Assembly (NCBI GenBank): GCA_012274445.1
Contig: JAAROD010000044.1
Coordinates: 558,001 to 622,000 of the forward strand
Reading direction: 5' to 3'
From: Sclerotiophoma versabilis
Lineage: Eukaryota; Ascomycota; Dothideomycetes; Pleosporales; Didymellaceae
Length of the DNA: 64,000 nt
Shown: positions 35,153 through 45,336 of the stretch, piece by piece
Layout of the letters: each line of letters opens with the position of its first letter
Numbering within the stretch: position 1 is the first letter of the stretch
The notes under the pieces: model-generated
Databases searched by the model: none
Told to the model about the DNA's origin: nothing
The model's input: the letters and a program-made list of their open reading frames with translations, nothing else
Translations under genes and position numbers: made by a program

Positions 35153-36299
35153 ATGGCAACTGAACTCCCCACTACAAACGGCCACGGAGCCCAGGATGGC
35201 GAGAACAACTTCGCCGTCAAGGCAGGCCTCGCCCGTATGCTGAAGGGTGGCGTTATCATGGATGTGGTCAACGCAGAGCAGGTTTGTCTCCCCCCCCCCC
35301 CCCCCCCAAACCAGCATAGATTCCTCTGTCTTCTTTTTTGAGAACAAGAGCTGACCAAGGAACGAATGTAGGCACGCATAGCTGAAGAAGCTGGTGCTAC
35401 AGCAGTCATGGCGCTCGAGCGAGTGCCCGCAGACATCAGGGCCCAGGGCGGCGTAGCGCGCATGAGCGACCCCCAGATGATCAAGGAGATCATGGAGACG
35501 GTGACTATTCCCGTCATGGCCAAGGCGAGAATCGGCCACTTTGTTGAGTGCCAGGTACGTGTCGCCCCCCTCCTTCTTCACATGCCACCACCAGCGGGCT
35601 TCCCATTTTCTCCATCCCCCCGCAATCACCGTCTAGGCTTCTGCCTCATCAAAAAAAGACTGCCAGCTAATACGCGTTTGTACTCAGATCCTCGAGGCTC
35701 TCGGCGTAGACTACATCGACGAGTCCGAGGTCCTCACGCCCGCCGACGCCGTCCACCACGTCTCCAAGCACCCCTTCAAGATCCCCTTTGTATGCGGGTG
35801 CCGCAACCTCGGCGAGGCCCTGCGCCGCATCGCCGAGGGGGCAGCCATGATCCGAACCAAAGGCGAGGCCGGCACAGGCGACGTGATCGAAGCTGTGCGA
35901 CACATGCGCACTGTGAACAGCGAGATCAAGAAGGCGCAGGGCATGGACGAGATGGAGATGCGCGTGTACGCCAAGGAGCTGCAGGTTGACTACGAGCTGC
36001 TCAAGGAGACGGCCAAGCTGGGGCGTCTGCCTGTGGTCAACTTCGCGGCGGGTGGTGTTGCGACGCCCGCCGATGCCGCGCTCATGATGCAGTTGGGTTG
36101 TGACGGCGTGTTCGTTGGGTCGGGTATCTTCAAGTCGGGCGATGCGGCGAAGCGCGCCAAGGCCATTGTCCAGGCTGTCACGCACTACAAGGATCCCAAG
36201 GTGCTGATGGAGGTCAGCATGAACCTGGGCGAGGCCATGGTTGGTATTAACTGTGGTACTATGGGCGAGGACGAGAAGCTTGCTAAGCGCGGATGGTAA
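35153..36299 (+). CDS. PDX1: pyridoxal 5'-phosphate synthase subunit PDX1/SNZ
   Basis: Exons 35153-35281, 35372-35554 and 35688-36299 join to 307 aa. Signature segments of the PdxS/SNZ family are plain: GLARMLKGGVIMDVVNAEQA, LERVPADIRAQGGVARMSDP, IDESEVLTPADAVHHV, PFVCGCRNLGEALRRIAEGA, MIRTKGEAGTG and NFAAGGVATPADAA. The lysines in VMAKARIGHF and RTKGEAGTG fit the known catalytic lysines. With a PDX2/SNO glutaminase it makes PLP from ribose 5-phosphate, glyceraldehyde 3-phosphate and ammonia. No PDX2 is nearby. Intron 1 has a GTTTGT donor followed eight bases later by an 18-C run. Confidence 0.97.
35290..35307 (+). repeat. poly-C tract (18 C) in PDX1 intron 1
   Basis: An uninterrupted homopolymer eight bases inside the intron. 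Its length is likely to vary, or to be affected by sequencing error. Confidence 0.85.
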
Positions 36300-36999
36300 A
36301 TATGTCTAGATGGCGACATCTAAGAAAGTAACACATCTAGATGGTACCACGCCTCAGATCGTAACCACGCCCAGACGCTGAGAGGTCAGAGGTTCACGGT
36401 TCACGCTTCTCAGGAGACGGAAACGTAAAGATACGAGACAGACATGATGATGATCATTTGCAGGCGTTTGGGACCTGTATATATGAAAAAACCAGCCTCC
36501 TTCACTACTGAGCATAGCACATCTTCTCTCACTGCAATGGAAGTTGCGTAGACGATATCCTAGTCAAGCCTGAATGAGCTGTAGTGACCGCGACCCATGC
36601 GATTGGACGTTGGAACTAGCTCCGAGCCATGATCATCTGATGCGGTTCCGGAGTCATGTACATGTGGATTGTGAGATGCTGAGTCACTCAAGTGGATCCC
36701 TGGATGATCGACAATGCGGAAAGAGTGGATGCACACATGCGGATGGACGTGAAGATTGAAGTTTTACTTTTCGTTGCGCGGCTAGAAATCAGTCACCGAC
36801 GAAGAAAGGTCGTCACGCTACACAAAGCCGTACATATCGTGACGTGCGTATCGCGTACCGGATGTTATCCGGTATGATGCAGGAGAAAGAAAAATGACAT
36901 GCCCGAAAGCAACCCCGAACACCGGAAACAAAGCTGTAGAATCTCCTTGGTAATATCTACAGGCAGGCCGAGAAGAAACCGTGGACGACAGCAAGCCGC
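36300..36999. other. intergenic between convergent PDX1 and SKP1
   Basis: 700 bp holding both 3' UTRs. Small open frames have no recognisable content. Confidence 0.4.
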
Positions 37000-37616
37000 T
37001 TAGCGGTCCTCAGCCCACTCGTTCTCGCGGCGAATCTGCTCCTCCTCCTCGGGGGTGAAGTCGTTCTGGATGTTGAACGTCTTGCGGATCTCGTCGGGGG
37101 ACTTGCCCTTGATCATGTTGGCGACAGTCTTGCAGCCGACGTCGAGCAGAGCCTTGATGTCGAGGTAGTTGGCGGCCTGCAGTCTGTTAGCATGCGCTCG
37201 ACGTATCGGAGTAGGGGCAGGCGAGGCGACGTACAAGGATGATCTCAAACAGCATCTCCTGGTCGACCTGCATGAACTTCTGGTCCCACTCGTCGATGTC
37301 GGTCGACTTCTTGCGCGAGTCCGAGTCGTCGTCCTGGGAGGCGGGAGGGTCGTTGCGGTGGTGCTCGCACCACTCGAGGACCTTTTTCATGACGGCCTCG
37401 TTGACCTGTCTGCTGTCAGGGTGTGGGCAGTAGCGGTGGGGAACAGTGTGCGCTTACGTTGGGGATGGGGATGGCCTCGTCGTTGTCGCCGCCGAGATCC
37501 TCGAGCAGGTTCTTGATCAGAATGGAGCGCTCGGCGACCTGGCGGTCGACGTCCATCTCAGCATTGTCGCTAGTGACAAGCTTGATCTTCTGGCTGGCGG
37601 TAGCTTCGGTAGACAT
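37000..37616 (-). CDS. SKP1: SKP1, SCF ubiquitin ligase adaptor
   Basis: Exons (minus) 37458-37616, 37235-37405 and 37000-37176 join in frame to 168 aa. The BTB/POZ-like N-terminal half begins KIKLVTSDNAEMDVDRQVAE and continues IPIPNVNEAVMKKVLEWCEH with a central Asp/Ser-rich loop. The C-terminal half has FEIILAANYLDIKALLD, CKTVANMIKGKSPDEIRKTF and the end EEEEQIRRENEWAEDR, the F-box-binding surface. SKP1 links F-box proteins to cullin-1 in SCF and also joins kinetochore and vacuolar complexes. RBX1 of the same ligase lies in this window. Confidence 0.97.
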
Positions 37617-38819
37617 GGCGTGGGTGTGGTGTCGATGGAGGTGGGGTAAGTAGGTGTTGTGCGGATGCGCGGACTAGGCAGACAGTTGGAGTCGAGTGCA
37701 GCTGCGGGCTGTGTGAATTGGGGAGGAAGCGAGGAAGGCGGGTGCTTTGGGTTTATACGGGGGCCGGGTTTGTTGGTGAGAGTGAAGATGGGTAAAGGCA
37801 GCCCACGGTTGCTGTACTCGGCCGCACCAGCTCAGGCGCCAGCACGCCCAATGCGGTAATAGCGCAAGGCTGCCGCTTCTTTGTCACCGAGCAGCCACCA
37901 CCAAGGGCGGCACTTCTCCGAACAATCGCCTTTGTCTTTTCCACAGTTGGGCAGTTTCGCGTTGGCTGCGCGCCATGGTTGATGTGTCCTCTTGCCATCT
38001 TGCCCGCTCACAGTGCGAGCCATGGTAGTGCTCAGCACAAGATGCTCTGCACTGCGCCCCGCCCTGGCCCGAATCTGGCAGAGTCCCAGTACTCAAGCTG
38101 CATGCCCGGGCAAGCTGTGTGAAGACATGGCACAAACGGGTAGCTGTCACTTGGCAACGGCGGCGTGGTTGCGGGCAGCATTGCGTGCGAAGGTGCAAAC
38201 ATGACTCTTACAAACAAAGCAACACGCGTTGGAGGCTGCTGTGGGCAGACAGCACATTGGAGACGACAAGTGGCTGGAATACGCCTCAGCAGCGACTCGG
38301 GCTTGACGGTGCCACTTGTCTGCATGACATCAGGGCTGCGAACAGTGTTAGTGCGCCAGGCTGTGAAACCCGAAACGCGCACGTGATGTCGCGCTTGATG
38401 CGGCGGGTGGCTTGCCTGCTGCTTGCTGCAGGGCTGGCGTCCGCGAGCGCTCAGGTGCTGCATGCGGCCTGACCAAGGCAGGCAGACGAGCGCGCAGGTC
38501 TCGCGGCGAGCGTACTTGAACCCGTGTCTCGCAGCATGTGAGCAGCAGCCGGTGCCCATCGCTGAGGCTGCACGAATCGACCGGCGCCCGCGCCCCTATC
38601 CGCGTGGTCCAACAGCCTGGGGCGCGCACCCAGCACCTATCGTCTGCCAACAGCGGCCTCGATCGCAAACGCGCTGCCGGCCCTGCACACTCCCCCCTCC
38701 CCCTCCCCCTCTCCTCTCCCCTCGCCTCCACGCCCACAGACAGACATGCGCCTGCGCTGCCTCGCCCACTCCCCCAACGGCGCGTCCCTCCTGCAGGCAC
38801 CGGCACCGGCACCAACACC
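37617..38819. promoter_or_regulatory. divergent promoter SKP1 / SMP3 with CT-rich tract
   Basis: 1.2 kb, GC-rich. Just upstream of SMP3, about 38690-38732, the plus strand is an almost uninterrupted C/T tract (CCCCTCC repeats), a common feature of fungal core promoters. Overlapping open frames on both strands show no domain. Confidence 0.45.
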
Positions 38820-40547
38820 ATGTGGCGGCGAGTCTACTTCCTGCTGATCCTGGTGCGCGTCTACTTCGCCCTGTCGCCGAGCTATCTGCACCCGGACGAG
38901 AACTTCCAGGGCCCCGAGGTCATCGCCGGTACGTCTGCCTGCGTGAGACTGACTGACTGACCGACTGACCGACTGACTCTGCCAGGCCGCGTCTTCGACT
39001 ACCCCGTCCACGAAACATGGGAGTTTACCGCCGCGCACCCCATCCGCAGCGTCTTCCCGCTATGGCTCGCGTACGGCTGGCCCATGTACATCCTGCGCTG
39101 GCTGTGGGAGGGCTTCGGCTACGACGTCTCGCCCGCCCTCGTCTACTGGACCCTGCGCGTGCTGATGCTCGCCCTGAGCGTCGTCATGGAGGACTGGGCC
39201 GTCCATGAGCTGCTCGACTCGCCCCGCGCCCGCCCCGTCGCCGTGCCCCTGGTCGCCTCGTCCTACGTCACCTGGACCTTCCAGACCCACACCTTCTCCA
39301 ACAGCCTCGAGACGCTGCTCGTGTGCTGGAGCCTGGTGCTGATCCAGCGCATCGTGCGCGACAAGGTGCGCCCTCCCCTCCGCCCTCCCCTCCCCTCGCC
39401 TGTCCAGCTAACCCAGGCCGCAGAAGCGCTCCGGCATCCTGGCCTCGTCCATGCTGGGATCCATGCTCGTCGTGGGACTCTTCAACCGCATCACCTTTCC
39501 CGCCTTCCTGCTCCTGCCGGCCCTGCTTCTGCTGCCGCACTTCAAGCGCCAGTGCGTCCCTCCCTCACGTCCCCACTCGACCCTGTCACTGACACCCACA
39601 GTCCACTCTCCTTCCTCTTCCTCGCTCTGTCCGCTCTCTTTGCAGCCTTCGTAGCCATCTGCGTCGACACGGCATCCTACACCCCCGGCGACTTCACCTT
39701 CTCCCGCCTGCTCAGCCACCCCGTCATCACCCCCCTCAACAACTTCCTCTACAACTCGGATGCCGCCAACCTCGCCCAGCACGGCCTGCACCCGCGATAT
39801 CAGCACTTCCTAGTCAACCTCCCGCAGCTCCTCGGCCCTGCGCTCCCGCTTCTCTTCTTCCTACCCCGCTCACACATTAACACCTCGCTCGTCAGCGCCG
39901 TCACCGGCATCGCCCTGCTGAGCATCTTTCCGCACCAGGAAGCGCGCTTCCTCCTTCCTGCCGTCCCACTGATCTTATCCTCCATCCGGCTCCCGTACAA
40001 CCCCACTGTCAGGAAGGCCTGGACAGCGACATGGATTCTCTTCAACCTAGCTCTGGGCTTGCTGATGGGCGTCTACCACCAAGGCGGTATTGTGCCGGTG
40101 CAGACGCACATTGCCCGAAGCGACGAGTTCGTCACACACGCCTACTGGTGGAAAACATACAGCCCGCCAACATGGCTTCTCAATGGCAAGAACGAAGAGC
40201 TCACCACCGTGGACTTGATGGGAATGCCCGGGCCTGAAATGTTGGAGAACCTAAAGACCTCTCTGCCGCCTTGCCGGACACGGAAGCCGCCAAAGATAGA
40301 AGGAAGAGGTGCGACATACCTTGTGGCGCCAAGGTCAGCTCACTTCCTCAAGCCGTTCCAGGACCCGACCAATCGCGGGGAGATTGAGCTCGAGGAGGTG
40401 TGGAGCTACAGACAGCACCTTAATCTCGACGACATGGACTTTGGCGATGATGGGGTGTGGCCGACGCTGAGCAGAGTGATCGGCGATCGGGGACTGGTAG
40501 TGTGGCGGGCGACGAGGAATTGCTGGGCTACCACGCCTCCAGCCTAG
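38820..40547 (+). CDS. SMP3: GPI mannosyltransferase 4 (Smp3, GT22)
   Basis: Exons 38820-38928, 38986-39365, 39424-39551 and 39602-40547 join to 520 aa. The N-terminus shows a hydrophobic helix and then SYLHPDENFQGPEVIAGRVF, the lumenal acidic motif (HPDE) of GT22 dolichol-phosphate-mannose-using transferases, followed by TWEFTAAHPIRSVFPLW. Several more membrane helices follow, including HQEARFLLPAVPLIL, a conserved GT22 segment. The protein adds the fourth mannose to the GPI core in the ER, required in fungi before phosphoethanolamine transfer. Intron 1 is largely GACT/GACC tandem repeat (38947-38978), and a 7-bp triplicate (40541-40561) overlaps the stop codon. Confidence 0.93.
38947..38978 (+). 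repeat. GACT/GACC tetranucleotide repeat in SMP3 intron 1
   Basis: Eight tetramers (six GACT, two GACC) fill more than half of a 57-nt intron. Confidence 0.85.
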
Positions 40548-40561
40548 AGCCTAGAGCCTAG
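40541..40561 (+). repeat. AGCCTAG x3 overlapping the SMP3 stop codon
   Basis: Three perfect 7-bp copies in tandem. The first contains the TAG stop at 40545-40547. Confidence 0.85.
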
Positions 40562-41391
40562 GGCGTGCAGAGCGAGTGCGTGGAACATGACAGCATCTGA
40601 TTCCGTTTTTATTTTCGCACAAAGATACCCTTTCAGATACAGCTCTCCTAATCTAAAATTTCACTTTGTTTCACATATCTGCATTCACTGTTTGCAATTC
40701 TCTGGACAACGAAATTGAACTGAAGAGCCCAGGCCTGAGGTACGGTGGACTCTACTTCGGACGTATATGGTGTATACTAAGCAGTATACAGCTCAAATCC
40801 CCAGACCACCCAGAACATCAAATCATCAATCATCAACCACCACGATTCGTCTGACCCAAGAATCGAAACAGCAGTAGGACATAGCATTGTCCAATGTGTT
40901 ATCTACACAGCCTCTTTCTCCAGATACTATCGCGCCCTACAAGCCTCTATTCCCAACTCGCACACTCCCCACACTGATTGATAGTAGACCGCCCTCCGAA
41001 CCGCACCAAGAACCCCATTCCCACCCTGAAACTCTCCAATCAGCGCAAATCCGCCCCAAATTAGCGCAAATACTCCCCAATCAACGCATTCCAATAGAAG
41101 CAAAGTCCACTGCCATACATCCCATATTATCCCACGTCCGTCACGCAGGCATTCTAATATTCTAATCCCGTCCCTTCACGCCCCCCATAGCTCTCTGAAC
41201 GAATGACAAGCCCGTCCGTGAATAAGGAGGTAGATATTGGCGAATCGACCCAGACTAGCTGGCTATAACTCCTCACACAAGAAGGATATTTTGCATATTC
41301 ATGCATTGCATATTGATACATTGCATATTAATAAAGACAGTCACAGTGACGATAATGATTGGTTCTTTGCATGCTAATCTATCCCCCCCCC
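40548..41391. other. intergenic between convergent SMP3 and prephenate dehydratase gene
   Basis: 844 bp without a gene. An AT-rich element at 41291-41329 has three TTGCATATT copies spaced exactly 15 bp, followed by AATAAA (about 41329-41334). A nine-C run follows near 41386. Probably 3' UTRs and polyadenylation signals. Confidence 0.5.
41291..41329. repeat. 15-bp-spaced TTGCATATT triplicate
   Basis: Copies at 41291-41299, 41306-41314 and 41321-41329 in the 3' intergenic region of SMP3 and the prephenate dehydratase gene. Confidence 0.85.
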
Positions 41392-42527
41392 CTACTCCAG
41401 CTTCTGTGCTGGTAGCCTGTTCTTCCAGCTCCCCAGCCATCGATACCACTCACAGATACCATCCAACTCCTTGAAAGCTGCATTTACTGCCCCGTCGTCT
41501 GCTTCTTCTTTTCGTCCTTTGAATTCAATGAAGAATATGTATTCCCAATTTGCTACCCCGCTTGGGCGTGTGTTGATGCTCGTTAGGTTGAGCTTGTGCC
41601 TCCCAAAGACAGATAGGCACTGTGCTAGGGCTCCGGGGTTGGGGTTCGAGGGTGTATATGGGAGCGTGAAGAGGAGCAAGGTTTTGTAGTCTTCGTCGTT
41701 TTTGCTCCTTCCGGTGTCGGATGGTGGGGATGGTGTTGTTGATGCTTCTGCGTCTTCTTTTCTTCGTAAGACCAGGAAGCGTGTCTGGTTGCCGCTCACA
41801 TCGTTGATGCCTTCTGAAAGCAGGGAAAGCTTGAACAGCGTACCAGCCACTTTACTGCTGATGGCTGCCGCGCCTGGATCTTTGGACTCTGCAACCATCT
41901 GTGCGGCGCGTGAAGTCGAGGATACATCGAAGCGTTCAGCGTGCTTTAGGTGCTGTTGTAGAAAAGTCTTGCATTGGCCCCATGCCTGTGGATGGGAATA
42001 TAGCTTTGTGATCTTTGAGCAATCTTTCGTGATCGGAGAGTCAAGTCCGAGCAGACAGTGGCTCACGCTCACATATGCCTCACCGCAGACGAGGATGTCG
42101 CTGTACTTGCTATGTAGGTCGGCGAACAAGTCAAGGGTGAAGACTACAGAGCCGTTGGTGCTGTTCTCGAAGGGCACAACGCCGCGGAACACGCTGCCGT
42201 CTTGTACTGCTGCAAAGACATCCTCAATGCTAGTTTGTGGAGCCAGAGTATATGTGTCAGACGAGAATGTGTCAAGAGTCGCCTTGAGTTATTGTTAGTA
42301 TAGTCCAGGAGGAAAGAAAGCGTATATTCGACACTTGAATGAGAAACTGTGCTCAGTTGTGGATGATTGGAGTATGTATCATGTGACGTGTTGACTCTTT
42401 CAGAAAGCTTCATGCATAACAAGATGATGGAGAACAACCATAATACAGCGAGACATCGACTGACCTGGTGTGTGTAGCTTGCCTCTGGTCCCAAGAACGC
42501 CACTTTCGGTTTTTCGGTTTTTGACAT
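41392..42527 (-). CDS. PHA2: prephenate dehydratase
   Basis: Exons (minus) 42465-42527 and 41392-42282 give 317 aa, with a 182-nt intron. It begins MSKTEKPKVAFLGPEASYTH, the family start with the GPxGTYT-like turn. Next come the catalytic-domain blocks VVPFENSTNGSVVFTLDLF, the HPQAWGQC segment, and NQTRFLVL with the Thr-Arg-Phe catalytic motif. The C-terminal ACT domain has LPYTPSNPNPGALAQCLSVF and LNLTSINTRPSG, the fungal form of the phenylalanine-binding region. The enzyme converts prephenate to phenylpyruvate in phenylalanine synthesis and is probably feedback-regulated by phenylalanine through ACT. A Ser/Thr/Asp-rich insertion sits between the two domains. Confidence 0.94.
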
Positions 42528-43266
42528 TTTGTTAGGTTGCAATTGGTGCGCAAATAGTGAGAGTTGAGGTTCGAGCTCGGGATGGAAGTTAGAGCGGCAT
42601 CGGCCTTTTAGACGGCAGATCTACATCATAGGGCGGATGTACAAACATCCAGCATATAGGGCGCATAGACGCACATTAAGTACACTAATTCCTCACTCAT
42701 ACAGACATGTGGAGTTCACGCCCAAATTTGATCACAATGGAAGGAACAGTAGTTTCAAAGCACAATTTGATTCAGCTGGATATGAACGACAGACAAGCTG
42801 ACGCATACGCGAATGAGCAATTTGCCTCTCCTTCCTCCACCTAGGATTGCTGCGGAAAGTTCGCAAGCAGATGATTGACAATGGCTATTCTCAGTGTCCT
42901 GTTCGTCTTCACTTATAGTCGCGGCTAGGATAGAGCTCTGCAATCGGATGTGATTGGGCAACTTGTCGGAGAAGGCTGCTGCCTCTCCGTTGAACGAAAG
43001 GGGTGGTGATAAGAATGGGTGGTTCATCAGCCTGTCGGTTATGTTAGTAATGCTTATGAATTGTGCGTGTATAGCATACCATGCAAACCCTCCGTGTACG
43101 CTCCCCTATTCATCTACAATCGGGAGAGGCGAAGCGTCGTAACATCGACTGCTCCGTCCTTCAATCCGAGCGCGTCTTGTTGACCTTGCGTGCGGGCAGC
43201 GGACGTTCCTTCACTCGACGCGTGGAGTGGGGACGCTGCCTCGCAGTCAGCGAGGGCGCACAACCG
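42528..43266. other. intergenic region, tandem minus-strand genes
   Basis: About 740 bp containing the promoter of the prephenate dehydratase gene and the 3' UTR of eRF1. Short open frames lack homology. Confidence 0.4.
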
Positions 43267-44649
43267 TCAATCATCGTAGAACTCGTCTTCGTCGTCATCA
43301 AAGTCGGCGAGCTGCTCAAAGTTGAGCGCGTAACGTAAAATGGCACCGATACCACCGAAACCCTTCACGAACTGGTTACCCTCGGAAGAACGGTCAGAGA
43401 CGAACTCGAGGGTGGCACCGAAGTCGCGGTATTTCTCGGCAAGCCACTCAAGCATAGATGACTGCTCGACAATCTCCATCTCCTGTCCGGTGGTCTTGTC
43501 CATGAAGTTGGTTCGGTCGGCCTCCTGTGTCTTGTTGGTGTGGAGAATGACCTCGGTGCCATCAGAAGCCTTGAGGACCCAGCGGGTAATCTCCAAGTTC
43601 TCGAAGACAATGAGGGTTTCAGCGGCACCAGCCTCCAGGGCCTTGAGGGTATCCTCAACACCGTAGCAGACCTTGCCGGAGTCCTTGGAAATGTGGTCAA
43701 AGTACTCGTTGATGAGCTTCTTCTCCTGGATGAACTTGACGTTGCCAAGTGTCTCGGACGACAGTTCGATAGCCTGGTTGAAGCCGTTCTCGCCACCGTA
43801 GGAAACATCGACGACCTTGATGACCTTGGACTGCAGACGGTTGTCGAAGAGGTCGGACTGGTTCAGGTCGTTCTTGAAGTCGGCACTACCGGCAAGAATG
43901 ATACCAGCGACATTGACCTTGTCGGCTGTGATGAAGTTCTGCACCGCCAGTTCGGCGACCTTGCGGACATAGTTGTGGCGCTTCTCCTCACGCAGACGGG
44001 CGAAACGCAGGGCTGACTGACCACCACGACCGTGCTTCTTGGGCAGATCAACAGAGAACTTGTGAACGATCTCACGGGTGTTTCCTGACAGGGTACCGAA
44101 AAGAGCACCGTTTCCGTCCATGATGATGAAGCCGAACTTCTGGTCCGACTCAAGCAGCTCGCTCAGGGCCTCGGTGTGGAACTTGTTGTCACAGAGGTAC
44201 AGCGAGGTGTTGATGGGCTTGAAGGGCTCGAAGTCGATGTTGACCTTGCGCTCCTTGCCCTCGGGGGTCAGGATTTCACCGCAGTAGATGACGAGGCCGT
44301 TGGGCGGGACCTTTGAGTAGAGCTTCAGACGCTGCTGGGTCGAGGTGATGGCGGACAGGACAGAGAGACGGTTGACACGGGACTTGATGTTGGAGGCAGT
44401 GCCGAACTCTTCAGCCAACATCTTCGCGGCGCGCGAGACCTGGTCCTTGGGCGCTGTGCATAGTGAGTGGTGCTGCTCGTGCATCGAGGCATCGTGCGCG
44501 GCAAGGCTCAGGGCTCACGTACGGATGATGAGCGAGATCATGGATGTGCCATTTCCGCGGGCGGCTTCGAGACGCTTGATCAGCTTCTTGACCTTCCAGA
44601 TCTCGATGTTCTTCTCCGCGTCGTTGGGCTGGGGCTCCTTCGACGACAT
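43267..44649 (-). CDS. SUP45: eukaryotic peptide chain release factor eRF1
   Basis: Exons (minus) 44523-44649 and 43267-44453 give 437 aa, the same length as yeast Sup45. Joining them makes SMISLIIPPKDQVSRAAKML. Domain 1 has the stop-codon recognition motif NIKS (residues 64-67) and the YLCDNKFH-type segment. Domain 2 has KKHGRGGQSALRFARLREEK with the GGQ that triggers peptidyl-tRNA hydrolysis. Domain 3, which binds eRF3, ends with an acidic tail (DFDDDEDEFYDD). It terminates translation at all three stop codons. No readthrough or alternative-code features are evident. It is divergent from the AVT1-type gene. Confidence 0.98.
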
Positions 44650-45336
44650 CTTCGCGGTGTGGGTGCGAGGGCGTGGTGTGTGAAGGGACGATGGCGGGGG
44701 GTTAGAATTTTGCCTGCAGCGCTGAGGGGCCCGGACGGTTACGTTGCGGCCCGCGTGCGAGGCTCACCACCACGTTTAATAAATAGCAAGAAGCGGCAGC
44801 AACAAAGCACGACAAGTGCGTGTGTACTTGTCCCTTCCCTTTTGCGAATCAGGCACCCACGGTCAGTGTGTCGACTGACTCCAGCACCAGTCAAGCACAG
44901 TCAAGCACAGTCGAACACAGTCAAACACAGCCTCTGCTGACTGTGGACCATGCTTGTGCTCTGCTGCTGCCCTTCCAATCGCTAACGGGCCCACCCACGG
45001 CTGCTGTGCGCCCGCGGCAATGACGAAAGCTGCATGCGGGGCGCGCCTGCCTCGTGATGTCTTTAACCCAAAGCTTCACATATCATGTCTCCCCGTTCTC
45101 GGCGCTTCTATCAGGACATTGCCGCGCCGCAAGTGTCATGGACATCAGGCGTTACGCATTTCCTGCGCCAATCTTGCTCCCGACGATAACCTTCCATCGA
45201 CACTGTATCTAGCTCCCGCACCCTGCATGGGTCCGCCAACAAGTTTTATATTTGCTCCACCTGCTCTCCTTATCGTTCCCTTCATTGCTCCTTATTTTGT
45301 GTCCCCGCCAGTGTGAGAGACTGACGACAGCCCACC
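44650..45336. promoter_or_regulatory. divergent promoter eRF1 / AVT1 with 10-bp repeats
   Basis: 687 bp. Four tandem 10-bp units (TCAAGCACAG, TCAAGCACAG, TCGAACACAG, TCAAACACAG) occupy 44891-44930 and resemble a multi-copy binding site. No gene is recognised. Confidence 0.5.
44891..44930. repeat. four 10-bp tandem units between eRF1 and AVT1
   Basis: Four units that all end in CACAG and differ at up to two positions; the period equals about one helical turn. Confidence 0.85.
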
